Part shown: in pieces, positions 46,338 through 57,200 of the stretch
Position numbering within the stretch: the stretch's first letter is position 1
Layout: each line of letters starts with the position of its first letter
Notes under the pieces: generated by a model
Told to the model about the DNA's origin: nothing
Databases searched by the model: none
Seen by the model: the letters and a program-made list of their open reading frames with translations, nothing else
Assembly (NCBI GenBank): GCA_026636295.1
Contig: CP089462.1
Span: 124,001 to 188,000, forward strand
DNA from: Medakamo hakoo
Lineage: Eukaryota > Chlorophyta > Trebouxiophyceae > Coccomyxaceae
Direction: 5' to 3'
DNA: 64,000 nt
Program-made: the position numbers and the translations under genes

Positions 46338-46476
46338 TGGGAGGAGTGGGAACGGGGGCGGCGCAGCCCCGCTCGCGTCCGCACAGGAAAAAAAAACGCG
46401 AGGCGGGCGCAAACGCGCATGGCGTGGGCGCCACCCCCAACCACACACGCCCGCCCTTTGACCAACCCTCTCCGTG
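46338..46476. promoter_or_regulatory. Bidirectional promoter between LYRM2-like and J-protein genes
   Basis: The 139 bases between the two start codons carry a run of nine A (46,388-46,396). Both flanking products look mitochondrial, so shared control is plausible. No other element is recognised. Confidence 0.4.
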
Positions 46477-47904
46477 ATGTGGTCCCGCCGGGCATGGGCC
46501 CTCGCCGCGCGGCGGCTCAGCCCCGGCGGACCCGCCCTCGCGCCTGGCGACTCTGCCATCACCTTGCCGACGTCGGCCAGCGCGGCGCGCCAATTCTCCG
46601 CGTTTTCAGCGGGCCGGACCGCAGGACTGCCGCCTGCTGGTGCTGGCGCAGCTGCCTGCTCCGCAAGCGGGCGCACCGCCGGGCAGGGGTGGGCTGCGAC
46701 CGCGGCGATGGGCGGCGGCGGCGGCGGCGCGACCGCCGCACGCGGCGTCTCAACCTCCAGCGCCGCGTCGGCTGCTGCCTCTTCCTCCTCCTCCTCCTCC
46801 TCCTCCGGCCCGCCGCGCGACTACTACGACGTCCTGGGCGTCTCCAAGTCCGCGTCCGACTCGGAGATCAAGCGGGCGTACTACAAGCTGGCCAAGGCCT
46901 ACCACCCGGACACCAACAAGGACGACCCGGGCGGCGCGGCGTCCAAGTTCCAGGAGGCGGCCAAGGCGTACGACGCCCTGCGCGACCCGGACAAGCGGCG
47001 GGCGTACGACGCGGCGGGGTCGGCCGCCGCCTATGAAGCCGGCGGGGCCGGGCCGTTTGGCGGCGGGGCTGGCGGCGGGCCGTTTGGCGGCGGCGGTGGC
47101 GGCCCGGGCCCGGACGTCGAAGACATTTTCGCCGCGTTCTTCGGCGGCCTGGGCGGCGGCGCCGGCGGCGGCGGCCGGGCCCGCCGCGGCGGCTTTGCCT
47201 GGGCCGGCATGGGCGGCGGCGGCGGCGGCGGCGGACGCAACCCCTTCGCCGGCATGCGGGCGGCCATGCCAGACGCGCACGTCGCGGTGCGCATCCCTTT
47301 CATGGACGCGGTCCGTGGCGGGAGCCGCACGCTCCACCTGGCGGGCGGCGGCGGGCGCGGCGGGCTGTTTGGCGGGGGCGGCGGCGACCAGGCCCCCCGC
47401 ACCGTGGAGGTGTCCATCCCGGCGGGCGTCGACTCCGGCTCCGTCCTGCGCCTGGCGGGCCAGGGGCCCAGGCCCCCGCCGGGCGCGCCGCCGGACACGC
47501 TGCCGGGTGACTTGCTGGTGGAGCTGGAGGTCGAGCCCCACCCCGTCTTCCAGCGCGTGGGGCCGGACATCGTCATGACGGCGCCCGTCCCCGTCTGGGA
47601 CGCCGTCGCCGGCGGCAGCGTCACCGTCCCCACCCTGGACGGCGACCGGGAGCTGGCCATCAAAGCGGGCACGCAGCCGGGCGACCGGTTGCGGATGCGC
47701 GGGTATGGCGCGCCCCGGGTGCGGGGCGGCGGGCGGGGCGACCAGTACGTGCGCGTGTCCATCCAGGTGCCCAAAGCGACGACGGCCGCGCAGAGGGCGG
47801 CCGTGGACGCGGCGCGGGCGGCGTTCGGGGGCGGTAGCAGGTCCGCCAACTCCAGTGCTAGCGGGTGGCCGGGCGACGAGGACACGAAGAAGAAGGCGGC
47901 GTGA
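46477..47904 (+). CDS. Mitochondrial-type J protein (HSP40) without zinc finger
   Basis: Co-chaperone that would stimulate an organellar HSP70. One exon, 475 residues. The N-terminus ([18 protein letters not shown]) is an Arg-rich amphipathic presequence, followed by Ala/Gly-rich sequence and a run of Ser near residue 105. The J domain is [26 protein letters not shown] with the HPD motif in [12 protein letters not shown] long Gly/Phe-rich region follows (FGGG repeats, [10 protein letters not shown]). The substrate-binding C-terminal domains are recognisable: [58 protein letters not shown] and [17 protein letters not shown]. The four CXXCXGXG repeats of Mdj1/DnaJ are entirely absent, so the layout is of the zinc-less class. 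A presequence cleavage site cannot be placed. Confidence 0.9.
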   Translation: MWSRRAWALAARRLSPGGPALAPGDSAITLPTSASAARQFSAFSAGRTAGLPPAGAGAAACSASGRTAGQGWAATAAMGGGGGGATAARGVSTSSAASAAASSSSSSSSSGPPRDYYDVLGVSKSASDSEIKRAYYKLAKAYHPDTNKDDPGGAASKFQEAAKAYDALRDPDKRRAYDAAGSAAAYEAGGAGPFGGGAGGGPFGGGGGGPGPDVEDIFAAFFGGLGGGAGGGGRARRGGFAWAGMGGGGGGGGRNPFAGMRAAMPDAHVAVRIPFMDAVRGGSRTLHLAGGGGRGGLFGGGGGDQAPRTVEVSIPAGVDSGSVLRLAGQGPRPPPGAPPDTLPGDLLVELEVEPHPVFQRVGPDIVMTAPVPVWDAVAGGSVTVPTLDGDRELAIKAGTQPGDRLRMRGYGAPRVRGGGRGDQYVRVSIQVPKATTAAQRAAVDAARAAFGGGSRSANSSASGWPGDEDTKKKAA

Positions 47905-48159
47905 GGGGGCGGGCGGGGGGGTGGGGGGGGGAGGCCGGTTGCCAGTGAAACGCCTCGTCCAGCCCCCCGGAAGGGTTGCACACCAAGCGCACACCGCACG
48001 ACGCACGCGCGAGTGGGAGGTAGAGCGTGGCGAGAGGGGACGGCGCGCCCACCCACACCCGCCCCGCCCGCCGCGGCCCTGGTTCCGACCCGCTAAACGA
48101 ACGACAAAAACAATGACACGCGGCCGCACCCCACACACCCCACACCCACACACCATCCG

Positions 48160-49057
48160 TCACACCCTCTCCCCTTTGGCCAGCGCCGCCGCCACAATGG
48201 GGTTGGCCGGGTCCTTGCGCCACGCGCTCCAGATCATTTCCTTGTACTGCTGCAGCTTCAGCCCCGGCTTGTCCGCGCGCAGCCGGGCCAGCTCGCGCTC
48301 CGTGTACGCGGCGAAGGCCGCCTTGGCCCTCCGCTCCGGGTGGCGGTCGTCGCCGGCGCCCGCGCCGCCGGCGGGCGAGTCCAGGCCCAGGGCCGCGACG
48401 GCGGCGGTCAGGGACCGGGCGTCCACGTCGTCGTCGCCCGCCGCCCTGTGCGCGGCCGGGTCGTGCGCCTCCAGCGCGGACGCGTAGTCTTCGTGCCCGA
48501 CCTCCCGCCGGGCGGCACGTTTCATAGATGCGGCGGCGGCGGCGGCGGCTTCTGCTTCGGCCGCGGCGGCTTTGGCCAGGGCGTGCGCCGTGACTTTGGG
48601 CGGGCCCGCGCTGGACGCCCGCCCGCCACTGCCAGCGCTCCCGCCGCCGCCGCCGCCGCCGCCGCCTCCCTTGCGCTTCATTCTCGCGAGTTCGGCCGCT
48701 TCCGCGGCTTCGGCTTCGCGTTTCGCGTCGGCTTTGGCCTTGGCGGCTTCTGCCTTGGCGCGGGCCTGGGGAGAGGGGATGCAAGGGTGGGGGAGGGGAG
48801 CGAGGGGTGGGAGAGGGGACTGGAGGGACGGGCTTGCCACGACCCCCTCCGGACGGACGCTGAAGCAGGCCCACCCGGTCCACACGCACCTGCTCCTCCT
48901 TCTTAGCCGCCGCTTTGCTCTTGGCAGCGCCGTCGCCCGCCTCTTTCCAGTACGCGTCCTCGTCCGCTTTCTGTTTTTTCGCCGCGTCCGCCGCCTTCGC
49001 CGCGGCTTTCGCTTCTTTGGCCGCGGCAGCCTTGGAGTTCCCACCCTTGGGAGGCAT
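48160..49057 (-). CDS. CCDC124: CCDC124 / Lso2-family ribosome-associated protein
   Basis: CCDC124 and yeast Lso2 bind idle 80S ribosomes and help recovery from dormancy. Exons on the minus strand are 49057-48890 and 48765-48160, total 257 residues, phase 0. The N-terminus MPPKGGNSKAAAAKEAKAAAKA and KKQKADEDAYWKE match the family start (MPKK....AA...A.AK.......DA.WK). A long Ala/Lys/Glu helix follows in exon 2, interrupted by a Gly run and Ser/Gly linker. The conserved C-terminal domain is present: DARSLTAAVAALGL, DRHPERRAKAAFAAY and LKLQQYKEMIWSAWRKDPANP. The start codon lies 203 bases from the UBA2 ATG, head-to-head. Confidence 0.92.
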
Positions 49058-49260
49058 GGCTGCAACCCTCAGAGCCGCGGCGAGAGACGCTGCCTCTTCT
49101 CTCCGCGGCGGGAGCGATGCAGGCGGGCGGTCGTGGATCGACCGGGGAAAACACTGGAACAAAGCAATGGGCGGTGAGCACCGTGTGTTTTTCTTCGCTA
49201 CTCCTCTATTGCTGCGCCGCGCGCAGGACGGACAAAAAGCAACACGGCTTCTCTCCCACA
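49058..49260. promoter_or_regulatory. Bidirectional promoter between CCDC124 and UBA2
   Basis: These 203 bases lie between the two start codons. They contain short T and A runs (TTTTT near 49,190, AAAAA at 49,213-49,217) but no long homopolymer tract and no clear TATA box. Confidence 0.35.
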
Positions 49261-51463
49261 ATGACCGCGCCGTCCGCGCCCGTCCCAGGCGCCCCTCTGA
49301 CCGGCGACGCCCTGGCGCGCAAGGTACGAGGGCGGAGAGAGAGTGAGAGCTTGGAGGGCGTGGGCCAGCTGTTCTTCTCTCCCCGTGCCGATGCTTTTCT
49401 CTCGCTCGACCTCCCCACCTCCACCCACCCACCCACCCACATCCATCCAAAAGCTCGCCTGCACGCCCGTCCTGTGCGTCGGCGCGGGCGGCATCGGGTG
49501 CGAGCTCCTCAAAACGCTCGTCCTAGCCGGCTACCGCCTGATCGACGTCATCGACCTGGACACGATCGACGTGAGCAACCTCAACCGCCAGTTCCTGTTC
49601 CGCCGGTCGCACGTCGGGTCGCCCAAAGCCGTCGTCGCGGCCGCGGCGGCCGCCCGCCTGGCGCCGGCCGGCGCCACGTTTGCCGACGGCGCCACCCCGC
49701 TGCCGCCGCCGACCATCACCGCACACCACGGCGACGTCCGGTCGGCCTCGTTCGGCCTGGACTTTTTCAAGCGCTTTGCCGTCGTGTTGAATGGCCTGGA
49801 CAACCTCGACGCGCGGCGCCACGTCAACCGCCTGTGCCTGGCGGCCCGGGTGCCGCTCGTGGAGTCGGGGACGGCCGGGCACTTGGGCCAAGTCACCGTC
49901 CACCTGCGTTCCGCGGGCGGCGGGGGAGGCGCGGGCGGCGTCGCCGACCCGGCCCGCCCGGCGGCCGACCCGGGCCGCGATTCCGAGTGCTACGAGTGCG
50001 CGCCCAAGCCCGCGCCAAAGACGTTCCCCGTGTGCACGATCCGCAACACGCCGGACAAGCCCGTCCACTGCATTGTGTGGGCCAAAGAACTGTTGTTCAC
50101 CCGCCTGTTTGGCAGGGCGGACGCGGTGACGGACCTGGATGAAGAGGAGGGAGGGGGGGCGGGCGGGAGCGGGTCTGCCGCCGCCGCCGCCGACGCTGGT
50201 GCGGCTGCCCCGACCTCGACGTCGGCCTTCCTCCGTGGCCCAGGTGAAGACGCCGCGGCGTACGCCTGCCGCGTCTTTGACCGGGTCTTCACCGCCGACG
50301 TCGCGCGCGCGGCCGCCATGGAAGACCTGTGGTCCGGCGTGCAGGGCGGGGAGGGCGGCGGCAAGGGCGGGCGGCCGCCGCCCGTGCCCCTGGACCGGCC
50401 GGCCCTCGTGCCGGCCGCGACTGCTGCCGCCGACGCGGCGGCGGTGCTGGCCGACCCGGCCACGGCCAGCCGGGGCGTGGCCCGCACCCTGGGCCTGACC
50501 GACCCGCACGCGACCTGGTCGACGGCCGACTCCGCGCGCGTCTTCCTCGGCGCCGTCCTGGCCTTCCACGCCCACCGGGCCGCCGACGTCGGCGCGCCCG
50601 GCACGACCTGGGACAAGGACGACGCCCTGGCCGTCGACTTTGTCACGGCCGCCTCCAACCTGCGGTCGGCGGCCTACGCCATCCCCCCGCTGTCCGCCTT
50701 CGACGCCAAGGGCGTCGCGGGCAACGTCATCCACGCCGTCGCGACGACCAACGCGATCGTGGCCGGCCTCGTCACGGCTGAAGCGACCAAGCTGCTGGCC
50801 GGCGACGCGGCGTCCTGCCGCGTCACCTGGCTCGTCCAGCAGGCCGCGGCGGGCCGGCTGCTGGTGCCGACGGCCCTGCCGCCGCCGGCGCCGGGCTGTG
50901 CGGTGTGCGGGGCCGCCACGCTCGAGTGTGCCATAGACACGGCGGCCACGCCCCTGGCCACGCTCGTCGACAGCGTGCTGAAGGCCGGCCTGGGCCTTGT
51001 GTCGCCCTCCATCTCCACGGCGGGCGGCTTCATGTACGAGGAGGGCGAGGGCCTGGACGAGGACGAGGTCGAAGCGTACGGCCGGCTGCGGGCCGTGGCC
51101 CTGGACGCGCTGCCCGGCGGCGGGCTGGGCCACGGCGTCACCGCCTCCGTGTCCGACCAGGCCACGGACCTGGCGCTCACCCTGGTCCTGTCCCACCGGG
51201 CTGACTGGGATGAACCCGACGTCGCGGCCGCGCACCCGGGCCGGTACGCGCTGTCGGGCAAGGCGCCGACGGAAGGGGCGAAGAAGCGGGCGCGGGCGAG
51301 CGCGGCCACGAGCGACGACGACGACGACAGCGCTGGCGTGGTGGCCGTCGTCGAGCAGGCGCCGCAGAAAGAAGAAGAGAAGGAGGCGGAGCCTCCTGTG
51401 CGGCGGTCGACGCGGGCCAAGCGGGCGCGGAGCGCGCAGGAAGAGGAGGGCGGGGGTGCGTAG
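49261..51463 (+). CDS. UBA2: SUMO-activating enzyme subunit 2
   Basis: UBA2 (SAE2) with SAE1 adenylates SUMO and forms a thioester with it. Exons 49261-49323 and 49454-51463 give 690 residues; the intron is phase 0. The nucleotide loop is VLCVGAGGIGCELLKTL, followed by DLDTIDVSNLNRQFLFR. The zinc-binding pairs are CYEC and CAVC, 300 residues apart as expected. The catalytic cysteine is in FPVCTIRNTPDKPVHCIVWA, close to the human sequence. PPPVPLDRP marks the end of the Cys domain insertion. SNLRSAAYAIP and GNVIHAVATTNAIVAGLV belong to the second half of the adenylation fold. A ubiquitin-like fold follows, then a basic and acidic tail with VRRSTRAKRARSAQ, probably a nuclear signal. Length is close to the human 640. 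Confidence 0.95.
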
Positions 51464-51786
51464 AACCACGGGCCGTGGGGCTGTGGCGGGGGCACACGGG
51501 TAGGCGTGTGGAGGTTAGCTTTTTTTTCAGGGTGGCCCACTCCACTGCTTTTTTTTGTGCGGCGGGCGGTGCGCCCCCTTTTCCTTTGTGCAGGCGGGGA
51601 CGTGCGCGTGGAATTCCGCGCTCCATCGTAGGCCGTTATGGAGGTGCGACCCACTGAAAGACATGGAAGGGGAGGAGCCGGAAGGCGGGACGGCGCGGCG
51701 GCGGCGGTCCAAAAGGCATAGGCATGCCCGCCGCGCTCTCACGCTCGGCTTCCCACAAAAAAAAAAAAAAACAGACGTCCGGCCGC
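51464..51786 (+). other. Intergenic region between UBA2 and the CDKL kinase
   Basis: No gene is seen. Two runs of eight T (near 51,520 and 51,550) follow the UBA2 stop and may belong to its 3' end. A run of fifteen A (51,757-51,771) lies 15 bases before the kinase ATG. Confidence 0.4.
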
Positions 51787-53842
51787 ATGTCCGACTTTGA
51801 GGAGCTGGGCAAAATCGGCGAGGGCACGTACGGCGTCGTGCTGCGCTGCCGCCATCGCATGAGTGGCGAGACCGTCGCCCTGAAGGTCTTCAAGGAAGGG
51901 TCCGACTCCAACACGGTGAGTTGGGAGCGACGGGGGTGGTTGGGCGAAGGGGCGCCCCACTTGGCGCCGTCCCAGGGAAGCCGGCACGCATCCATTCTCC
52001 ACCATTCGCCCTCAGAGCGATGCGTTGACGGATACATGCGTCCCTGGTTGCGGCGCGGGTGGGCGGGGAGCTGCCAGGCCGCCTGACGCAGCCGCCCAAG
52101 AGGCGGTCAAAACTCGGCCTGGCCGCGCGGACCCGCCGCGCTCGCCCGTCTCACGCTCCCTGTCTCTCCGTCTCTCCTCCACCACAACACACAGACCGTC
52201 CGCAAGACCGCCATGCGCGAGGCGCGGACGCTGGCTGCATTGAGCCACGATCATGTGGTCGCGTTGCGGGACCAGGTGAGTTGGAGTGGGGCGGCGCAAT
52301 GTGCGGCGCCCCCCCCGCCACGCTCTTGCTCGGTCCAAGGCCGGGCGCCGCGCCGCCGAGAATAGCAATGCGCCTCCCGCCCCACCGGGGGAGGGGACGG
52401 CGCCGCTTCACCCGCCAGCCCTCGCGCCGCGCGACCAAGCGCAAGACCCAAGGCCTGGGACCTTGGCAAAGGCGGTCCGACCCGTCGAAGAGGGCGGCAC
52501 CCTGTGCTGCGCCGGGGCCGGGGGAAAAGCGCGCGCCACCGCCGCCGCCACACTCCGCGCACCCTGGCTCTTCCCCTGGGCTCCCACCCTATCAACACAC
52601 ACAGCAACGCTCACACACCTCACCCCGCCCCCCCACCAACCTTCCCAGTTCACGTCCGGCGGCCGCCTGCACCTGGTCCTGGAACACGTCGACCACTGCC
52701 TGCTCGACGACCTGGAAGCCTGCCCCTCCGGCCTCGGGCACGCCGCCACGCGCCGCCTGCTGTGGCAGCTCGCGCACGCGGTCGCGTACCTGCACGGCCG
52801 GGGCATCGTCCACCGGGACGTGAAGCCGGAGAACGTCCTGGTGTCCAAGGCGGGCGTCATGAAGCTGTGCGACTTTGGCTTTGCCCGGCCGTTCAGCGCG
52901 GACAGCGCGGGCGGCGCGGCGGCGCTGCTGGGGCGGGCCGGCTCCGACTCGAGCGAGTGCGGCGGGCCGACCTCGACCTCGTCCGGCGGCCTGACCGCCT
53001 CCCAGGCCTCCAGCGTCTCCTCCGCCGCCGGCGGCGGCGGCGACATGTCCGACTACGTGGCCACCCGCTGGTACAGGGCGCCCGAGCTGCTGGTGGGCGA
53101 CCGCGGGTACGGGCCGGGCGTGGACGTGTGGGCGGTCGGGTGCATGGCCGTCGAAATGGCGACGGGCGCGCCGCTCTTCCCCGGCGAGTCCGACGCGGAC
53201 CAGCTGTGGCGCATCGTCCGGTGCGTGGGCGCCCTGACGCCGGGGCACACGGCCGCCGCGGCCGTCAACCCGCACCTGACGTCCAAGACGGCGGCGGGCC
53301 GCGTGCCCGGCGTGCCGCCGCCGCCGGCCGACGCCCGGCCGCTGGCCTCCCGCTTCCCGGGCTTCCCCCGCGACTTCCTCGCCCTGCTCGCCGCATGCCT
53401 GCACCCGGACCCGGCCCGCCGCGCGAGCGCCGCTGACCTGCTGGCCCTGCCCTACTTTGCGGGCGTGGAAGACAGCTTCCCGCCCGAGTTTTGGGCGGAG
53501 AAGGCGGCGTCGACCTCGCGCCGCGCGGCGGCGGTCGCGACCGCGGGCCTCAAGCCGTCCAAGGCTGCCGCCTCCGGCCCGGCCCGCATCTCCCTGGTCG
53601 CCATGGCCGGGCCCGCCGCCATTGCGGCCGGCCGGCCGCCCAGCCCGACGGGCGCGGCGCGCGTGGGCGTCACGGCCGCAGGCGGAGGGGACGGGGCCGA
53701 ACCCATGGAGTGGAGCGGGCGCCAGGCCGCGCTCGCGGCCGACCTGGGGCTGGACGCCAAGGCCGGCGCCGCCGCAGCAGCAGTTGCCGCCGCGCCCGCC
53801 GGCGGAGCAGGCGCGGCCGCCCTGCCGTACGGCGCGGTGTGA
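51787..53842 (+). CDS. CDK-like protein kinase (CDKL family)
   Basis: Ser/Thr kinase of the CDKL group, several of which act in cilia and flagella. Exons 51787-51915, 52195-52275 and 52649-53842 give 467 residues, both introns phase 0. The Gly loop is [11 protein letters not shown], the ATP lysine lies in VALKVFKE, the catalytic loop is [15 protein letters not shown] and the metal-binding motif is [12 protein letters not shown] identity comes from [36 protein letters not shown] and [21 protein letters not shown]. The activation segment carries a Ser/Gly insertion of about 45 residues between DFGFARPF and SDYVATRW, and the usual TDY/TEY signature reads SDY. A Pro/Ala-rich tail of about 120 residues follows the kinase domain. 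Confidence 0.92.
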
Positions 53843-54294
53843 GCGGCGGTAGGTCGGGCCTCAAGTTTTTTCCCCCCGCCCTGCTTGCGGTCCGACCACC
53901 CCTTTCTTCTTTCCTTCCCTTTGTACTTTTTTTTTCAGGGAGAACGGGGCGAGCGCGAGCGCGCTTCCGCGTCTGTTTCCCTCTTGGCTTTTTTTTAAAA
54001 AACGGGCGGGTCGAGAGAGAGTGCAAGAACTGCGGGGTGTGGGCGGGTTTCGCTGCGCCAAAAACACTTGCGGGAGAGACAAGAGTGAGAGAGCGTGTGA
54101 TCGAGAGAACAAGACGGCGATGGAATGAACAAAGAGACAAAAGAGGGATCACAGACCAACCCGCACACGCACACACAAGCAATGCGGAGGAAAGAGAAGA
54201 CACAGGCTGCGCACACGCTCTCTCCCTGTCCCTTTCTCACCGCACCACACCCAACCGAAAAGAAAAGAAACCAAAAAAACACGGCCAACCCACC
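53843..54294. other. Convergent 3' intergenic region (CDKL / ubiquitin hydrolase)
   Basis: These 452 bases lie between two converging stop codons. They include T-rich tracts (53,928-53,937 and 53,990-54,000), A-rich tracts near 54,250-54,280 and GA-rich sequence around 54,010-54,180, the least GC-rich part of the neighbourhood. No open frame with family motifs and no structural RNA was recognised. It probably holds both 3' UTRs. Confidence 0.4.
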
Positions 54295-57200
54295 TCAGGC
54301 CTTGAGCTCCTCGTAAAACAGCAGGCACGGCTGAGCCCGGTCGGCGCGCATGGCCGCGACCGCGTCGCCCCACCCGCCCACGGGCGCAACCGTCTCGTCG
54401 TCGGCCAGCAGCCAGCAGCCCGCGTCGGGCGAGGACCCGGGCGGCGCGCCCGCACGGACGTACGCGTGGTAGTGGTGGCCCAAGTAGCAGACGGCCGCGC
54501 GGAGGGCGTAGCGCGGCCCGGGGGGTGCGCCCCCGCCAAACACGCCGCCCGCGTCCAGCGTCGTCCCAATGGCCGCCGTCACGGCCGCGATGGCTTTGTC
54601 CGGCGCGCGGGCCGACTCCCAGACCAGGGCGACGGTCAGGATCGCGGGCCGGGCCAGCAGCGTGGCGGCGGAGATGATGGGCGGGGGTGGGGCGCCAGGG
54701 CTCGCCGCGGTCGGGGCGGGCGAGGGCGACGGCGACGGCGACGGCTCGGGCGCGGCGCCCTCGCCGCTGCTGCCGCTGCCGCCGCTGTCGGTGATGCTGC
54801 GGCCGTTTCCGCTGCAACCGCCATTCACCACCGCTTCCGCTTCCGCCAGCACGGCTTCAAAGGCCGGGAAGGCGGGCGCCGGGCCGCCGGCTAAAGCGGC
54901 GGCACACGCGGCATTCACCAGCTTCTCACCCGCCGACCGCACGGCCGCCGCCGGCGCCAGGTGGAAGAACTTGACGAATTGCAAGACGGACTGGTGGCGG
55001 GGTTTGGTGGCGGGGGAGGAGGGTGGAGGGGGGGTAGGCGCGCCGCCCTCGCTGTCTCCACGGTGGGCGGGTGGCCCTTCTCCCCCGCCCTCCGCCGCCA
55101 CCGTCCCGGGCTGAACGGCGGGCGGGGACGCCGAAGCCGACCCGTTCGAGACCGCCGACCCGCGCCGGGCTTTGGACCCGCCGGCGGGCTGGAAGGCGTC
55201 GGGCTCGCCGCCGGTGGAGCGCTTGCCCGCCGCGGGGCCCGCGCCGTCCACGGGCGCGGCGGGGAGCGCGATCTCCATGCCAAACAGGCGGACGGCAGCG
55301 GTGCGCGGCGCGGCGGGTGGGGGAGTCGCGCCGGCAGGCACGGTGCGGCGCGTGGGCAGGAGCGGGTCGGCGGTCGCGGCGGTGGCCGCCGCAGCCGTGC
55401 CGCGCTCGCCAGCCGCGCTGCTGCCCAACACCACGGCCGGCGCTTCCGCGCGGTGCACGCTGGCGAGCAGTTCGCCGAGGACCTCGGCCGCGTCCGCCAT
55501 GTCGGACGCTTCACAGCCCGTGGCGGCGCCGCCCAGGGCGCCCAACGCATCCCGCAGCGGGGCGGGGTTGACGGCCGACGCCGCCTCGCGCGGGGTGGGC
55601 GCCCGCCGCACAGACGGCGGGGCGGGCTGCGCCTCTGTGCCTGGGCGGCCGGCCGCGACGGCCGCGGCGACGCGCGCTCCCTCCGCCGCGTCCGTCGGCA
55701 GGTGCACCAGGTCGGAGGACGACGCGACGCCGCCGTCAGCGGCCGGCGCGGCGTCGGCGGCGGCCGTGGTGGGCGGCGGCGGCGGGCGGGCGGCCAGCGA
55801 GGCCAGGACGGTGCGCAGCGCGCCCAGGACGCGGACGTCGGCCGCGGGCCCGCCCGCCGCACGGAGCGCGTCGTCGGCCTCGATGCGCGCCAGAGCGGCC
55901 GGGACGGCCGGGCAGGCGGCCAGGCCTTGGATGACCGCGTTGAGGAAGCAATTGTTGCGGCCGGTCGCGTTCACCAGGCCGCGCGGGAGGGGGAGGCGGG
56001 CCGGGCGCGGCGGCGGCGGCGGCGGCGGTGGCGGCGGCCGGCCGCCGGGCGTGGTGGGCACAAACGGCGCGGCCGTCGCGCGCAGCGTCGTGGACGCCAG
56101 CAGGGACGCCGGCGCGGTGCCCGGCCCGTCCGCCGCCGCGCCGGGCGTGCGCGGGCCTCCCACCGACGTGGAGGCGGCCGCGGCGCCGCCGGCCGCGGCG
56201 GCCGCGCCGGAGCCAAACGCGGCGGCCGCGCCGGCGTCTGTGATCAGGTCGGCCAGGCGCGGCGGCTGGGCGGGCTTGGGCTTGGGCGGGCCGGCGGCGC
56301 GGCCACCGCCCGACCCGGCGCCCGTGGGCGTGCCGGGCGCCAGGGATGCCGCACCGGCCGCCGCCGCGCCCTCGTCCACCAGGAACGACGCGGCGTCGCC
56401 CCGCCGGACGGCGGCTTCGGCAGCGGCCGCGGCCGCGCGCGCGCGCCAGTGCGCGCTCTCCGCGTCGGTGCCGCTCATGAGCTCTTCCCGCCGGGCCGCC
56501 AGCATGGCTTCTTCCGCGGCCTTGGCGGCCGCGGCCGCCGCTTTCCGTTCCGCAGCTTTGGCGGCGGCGGCGGCGGCGAGCCGCGCCTCTTCCTCCGCGC
56601 GTGTCCGCTCGGCCTCGGCCTCGGCTTCGGCCGCGGCCGCGGCCGCGCGCGCGCGCGCGCCGCGCTCCCGCTCCTTGGCCTTGGCCTTGGCCCGCGCCCG
56701 CCGCTCGCGCTCCGCTTCCTCCGCCGCCGCGTCCGCGGCCACCATCTTCAGGACGGCGGCCTCGTGTTCGGCGGCCAGCCGGGCGGCGCGCGCGTTCGCG
56801 GCGGCGATGAGGCGGGACTGGATGGCGGGCAGCGCCAGGGCCGCCCCGATGCGCGCGCCCGGGTCGTCGCACGCGAGGTGGGACAGCGCCGCCTCGACGT
56901 GCGCCAGGGCCGCCGCGCCGTCGGCTTTGGCGGCAGTCGCGGTGGCCAACTCTTGGCGCACGCCGTTGAATAATTGGACGTCGTCCACCGTCGTGTACAG
57001 CTGCTTGCGGACGTCGTTCAGAAAGTGTTCGCGCAGGCGGGCGGCGGACGGGTGCGCCCACACGTGCTGGCCCGGCACGCCGGGCGACGTGCCGGCGGGC
57101 GGCGGGGCGGCCACGGACGGCGCCAGCTTGGCGGCCTGCATGGCCGGGACGGCGTCGCCAGGGCACCCGCCACCGACGACCGCCTCAAACTGGGCGACCA

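Noticed and set aside
46080-46676. A longer minus-strand protein across the J-protein start and the LYR gene
   Set aside because: Only the part from ATG 46,337 has family support (LYR motif). The upstream extension is antisense to the J-protein leader and has no motif.
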